From Clostridia bacterium (lineage in GTDB: Bacteria > Bacillota > Clostridia > Oscillospirales > Acutalibacteraceae): a stretch of 42,692 nt of DNA. The position numbers and the translations under genes are program-made. The stretch lies in contig JAKSQR010000001.1 of assembly GCA_024404065.1 (NCBI GenBank), positions 1-42,692 of the forward strand. The letters are read 5' to 3'. A model generated the notes under the pieces. The model was not told the DNA's origin. It searched no databases and was given only the letters and a program-made list of their open reading frames with translations. Positions 41,075 through 42,692 of the stretch are shown piece after piece (the first letter of the stretch is position 1; each line of letters starts with the position of its first letter).

Positions 41075-41596
41075 ATTATCAGTAAGCCAGAGCAGCAAAT
41101 CAATGAAGAAATCCTTGACAAGGAAGTAAGACTTATATCTGAAGAGGGCGAGCAGATGGGCATTATGTCCGCTGAAGAGGCTCTTAAAATTGCAGAGGAA
41201 AGAAACCTTGACCTTGTAAAAATTGCACCTATGGCAAAGCCACCTGTGTGCAAGATTATGGATTACGGTAAGTTCAGATTCGAAAAGGCTAAGAAAGAAA
41301 AAGAAGCTAAAAAGAATCAGAAGATTATTGAGACTAAGGAAATCAGACTTTCTCTCAACATTGATACTCACGACTTTGATACCAAGATTAACCACGCAAA
41401 GAAATTCCTTGCAAGTGGCAACAAGCTTAAGGTATCCATCAGATTCAGAGGCCGTGAAATGGCTCATCCTGAAATAGGCCTTGGCATTATGAAGAAGGCA
41501 GAAGATGCACTTGTTGACGATGCCATTGTTGAAAAGCCTGCAAAGCTTGAAGGCAGACAGATGCTTATGTTCATGGCTCCCAAAGGCTCAAAGTAA
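41075..41596 (+). CDS. infC: Translation initiation factor IF-3, ATT start
   Basis: 173 residues, matching the Bacillus subtilis length. It binds 30S and checks start-codon identity. The start is ATT 41075-41077: GGGGG (41065-41069) is 5 nt upstream and the sequence reads MISKPEQQINEEI, parallel to the Bacillus MISKDFIINEQI. The in-frame ATG at 41033 would place the N-terminus within the attenuator stem. AUU initiation lets IF-3 repress its own synthesis. Signature AKPPVCKIMDYGKFRFE is present. Confidence 0.95.
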   Translation: MISKPEQQINEEILDKEVRLISEEGEQMGIMSAEEALKIAEERNLDLVKIAPMAKPPVCKIMDYGKFRFEKAKKEKEAKKNQKIIETKEIRLSLNIDTHDFDTKINHAKKFLASGNKLKVSIRFRGREMAHPEIGLGIMKKAEDALVDDAIVEKPAKLEGRQMLMFMAPKGSK

Positions 41597-41619
41597 AAAT
41601 TATTAAGGAGGATATACAA

Positions 41620-41817
41620 ATGCCTAAGATTAAGACTCACAGCGGCGCTAAGAAGCGTTTCAAGATTTCAAAGGGTGGCAAGCCCATGCGTGCACATGCT
41701 TACAAGTCACACATTCTCAACAAGAAGAGCACAAAGCGTAAGAGAAATCTTCGTAAAGTTACAGTTGCTGATACAACTAACGTTAAGCAGATCAAGAGAC
41801 TTGTACCTTATAAATAA
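41620..41817 (+). CDS. rpmI: 50S ribosomal protein L35
   Basis: 65 residues, MPKIKTHSGAKKRFKISKGG and LNKKSTKRKRNLRK are the family signature. Small, basic, zinc-free. RBS AAGGAGG. Confidence 0.98.
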   Translation: MPKIKTHSGAKKRFKISKGGKPMRAHAYKSHILNKKSTKRKRNLRKVTVADTTNVKQIKRLVPYK

Positions 41818-41855
41818 TTAACAAATTTACCTAATACTATCGGAGGAAATAAATT

Positions 41856-42212
41856 ATGGCACGTATTAAAGGCGCTACAATGACTCGCAAGAGAAGAAAT
41901 AAAGTTCTTAAGCTTGCAAAGGGCTACTACGGCTCAAAGCACGCACTTTTCAAGACAGCTAAGCAGGCTGTTATGAAGAGCGGTAACTATGCATACATCG
42001 GCAGAAAGCAGAAGAAGAGAGACTTCAGAAAGCTCTGGATCACCAGAATTTCAGCTGCTTGCAAGATGAACGGCATGAACTACTCAACATTTATGAACGG
42101 CCTCAAGAAGGCTAACATCGATCTTAACAGAAAGATGCTCTCAGAAATCGCTATTTCTGACCCCGCTGCATTCACAGCACTTACAGAGAAGGCAAAGGCA
42201 GCTCTTAACTAA
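41856..42212 (+). CDS. rplT: 50S ribosomal protein L20
   Basis: 118 residues. Early 50S assembly protein with a long basic N-terminal helix; also the likely effector of the leader at 40925-41074. GATMTRKRRNKVLKLAKGYY and RISAACKMNGMNYSTFMNGL identify it. RBS CGGAGG; a strong terminator follows. Confidence 0.98.
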   Translation: MARIKGATMTRKRRNKVLKLAKGYYGSKHALFKTAKQAVMKSGNYAYIGRKQKKRDFRKLWITRISAACKMNGMNYSTFMNGLKKANIDLNRKMLSEIAISDPAAFTALTEKAKAALN

Positions 42213-42227
42213 GAGTTACTTTTGATA

Positions 42228-42260
42228 AACCGCTTTCCCAATAGGGAGAGCGGTTTTCTT
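42228..42260 (+). terminator. Terminator of infC-rpmI-rplT
   Basis: 12-bp stem (42228-42239 with 42244-42255) with one G-T pair, AATA loop, T-rich tail. Confidence 0.92.
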
Positions 42261-42304
42261 TTGTTTATATGCGGGTATAACAGAAAAGCAAAATAATATC
42301 AGAC

Positions 42305-42339
42305 CAAAAAGAAAGAGCCCTGATTTTTCAGAGCTCTTT
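42305..42339 (-). terminator. Terminator of the ANTAR gene
   Basis: Stem AAAGAGC/GCTCTTT (42312-42318 with 42333-42339), extended inward by CTGA/TCAG across one mismatch. On the minus strand it is followed by TTTTT. The stop codon of the gene lies at its edge. Confidence 0.75.
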
Positions 42340-42692
42340 TATGCATATTTGTTTATAACAATATTTGCTATTTCAACCTTTGTTGCACAGGCGTCCATTG
42401 CCTGCTTCTCAATATACTTATGGGCAGCCTCTTCCGTCATGCCCTCTTTATCTATAAGCACCCATTTGGCTCGGTTTACAAGCCTTATTTCTTCCATTCT
42501 GTCCTCAAGGGTTGAGGCCTTCTTTTCCATCTTGCGCAGCTTTTCTCTGGCAGCCTTCATCCAGTTTACGGCAAGCACAAAGGTTTGGGTTGAGAGGGGC
42601 TTTGCAATAGTAAATACACCGCCCTGATTTACTCGTGGGTCTATATCGTCATAATCCTCAGATTTAAGCAGCATAAGGCATACCGTATTGGG
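42339..42692 (-). CDS. ANTAR-domain response regulator, 5' end outside the window
   Basis: Last 117 residues visible, frame open to the window edge. The first part is the end of a receiver-like domain (GGVFTIAKPLSTQTF, with the conserved KP), followed by a coiled coil (REKLRKMEKKASTLEDRMEE) and an ANTAR domain (VNRAKWVLIDKEGMTEEAAH, then MDACATKVEIANIVI). ANTAR domains bind tandem RNA hairpins and prevent termination in target transcripts. Target genes cannot be told here. The receiver phospho-Asp, if present, lies outside the window. Confidence 0.85.
   Translation of the reverse strand, partial: PNTVCLMLLKSEDYDDIDPRVNQGGVFTIAKPLSTQTFVLAVNWMKAAREKLRKMEKKASTLEDRMEEIRLVNRAKWVLIDKEGMTEEAAHKYIEKQAMDACATKVEIANIVINKYA

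Noticed and set aside
1..42692. CRISPR arrays, insertion sequences, tRNA, rRNA or prophage
   Set aside because: No repeated spacers, transposase, integrase or clover-leaf patterns seen by eye; a formal tRNA scan was not possible.

Overview
The window looks like a chromosomal segment of a strictly anaerobic, low-to-mid GC clostridial Firmicute, most likely an Oscillospiraceae/Ruminococcaceae-type gut or rumen bacterium. This is inferred from four things: the Firmicutes-type order of the S10-spc-alpha ribosomal supercluster, the electron-bifurcating-type [FeFe] hydrogenase operon, the ATT-initiated infC with its attenuator leader, and the AGGAGG ribosome binding sites with TTGACA/TATAAT promoters. 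No phage, insertion sequence, CRISPR, tRNA or rRNA was seen.

Layout. 1-5033 is an accessory metabolic and surface block: the 3' part of a lipase, a GH5 endoglycoceramidase-like hydrolase, a convergent secreted alkaline phosphatase, and a membrane-anchored WG-repeat/SH3 protein. 5034-6437 has no convincing protein gene. It holds a strong promoter with a compact hairpin-rich transcript (candidate small RNA), an A-tract-rich stretch, and the promoter and roughly 410-nt structured leader of the ribosomal operon, which contains a terminator-like hairpin. 6438-21288 is the ribosomal supercluster from rpsJ to rplQ with secY, map, a KOW protein, infA, rpmJ and rpoA; adk is absent from its usual place between secY and map. 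21492-23874 holds a lipoprotein, a PAP2 phosphatase and an opposite-strand RsiV-like lipoprotein.

24129-32320 is a nine-gene hydrogenase operon. Four structural genes (NuoE/HndA-, HndB-, NuoF/HndC- and HydA/HndD-like) encode a multimeric NAD(P)- and ferredoxin-linked [FeFe] hydrogenase. Between the first and the other three lie six small, overlapping, differently codon-biased genes: two DRTGG-domain proteins, two GHKL ATPases, a PHP-family phosphoesterase-like protein, and a group-D-like putative sensory [FeFe] hydrogenase whose proton-relay cysteine is Ala. This looks like a self-contained H2/redox sensing and signalling module and is the most interesting system here.

32443-37171 is a five-gene operon: GH31 glycosidase, U32/UbiV-like protein with a Cys cluster, metallophosphoesterase, small Cys-containing protein, Nudix hydrolase. 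37312-40882 pairs an RlmB-type rRNA methyltransferase with a large membrane protein that looks like a P1B-type ATPase stripped of its catalytic motifs. 40890-42260 is infC-rpmI-rplT with an L20-type attenuator leader. The window ends in a truncated ANTAR-domain regulator on the minus strand.
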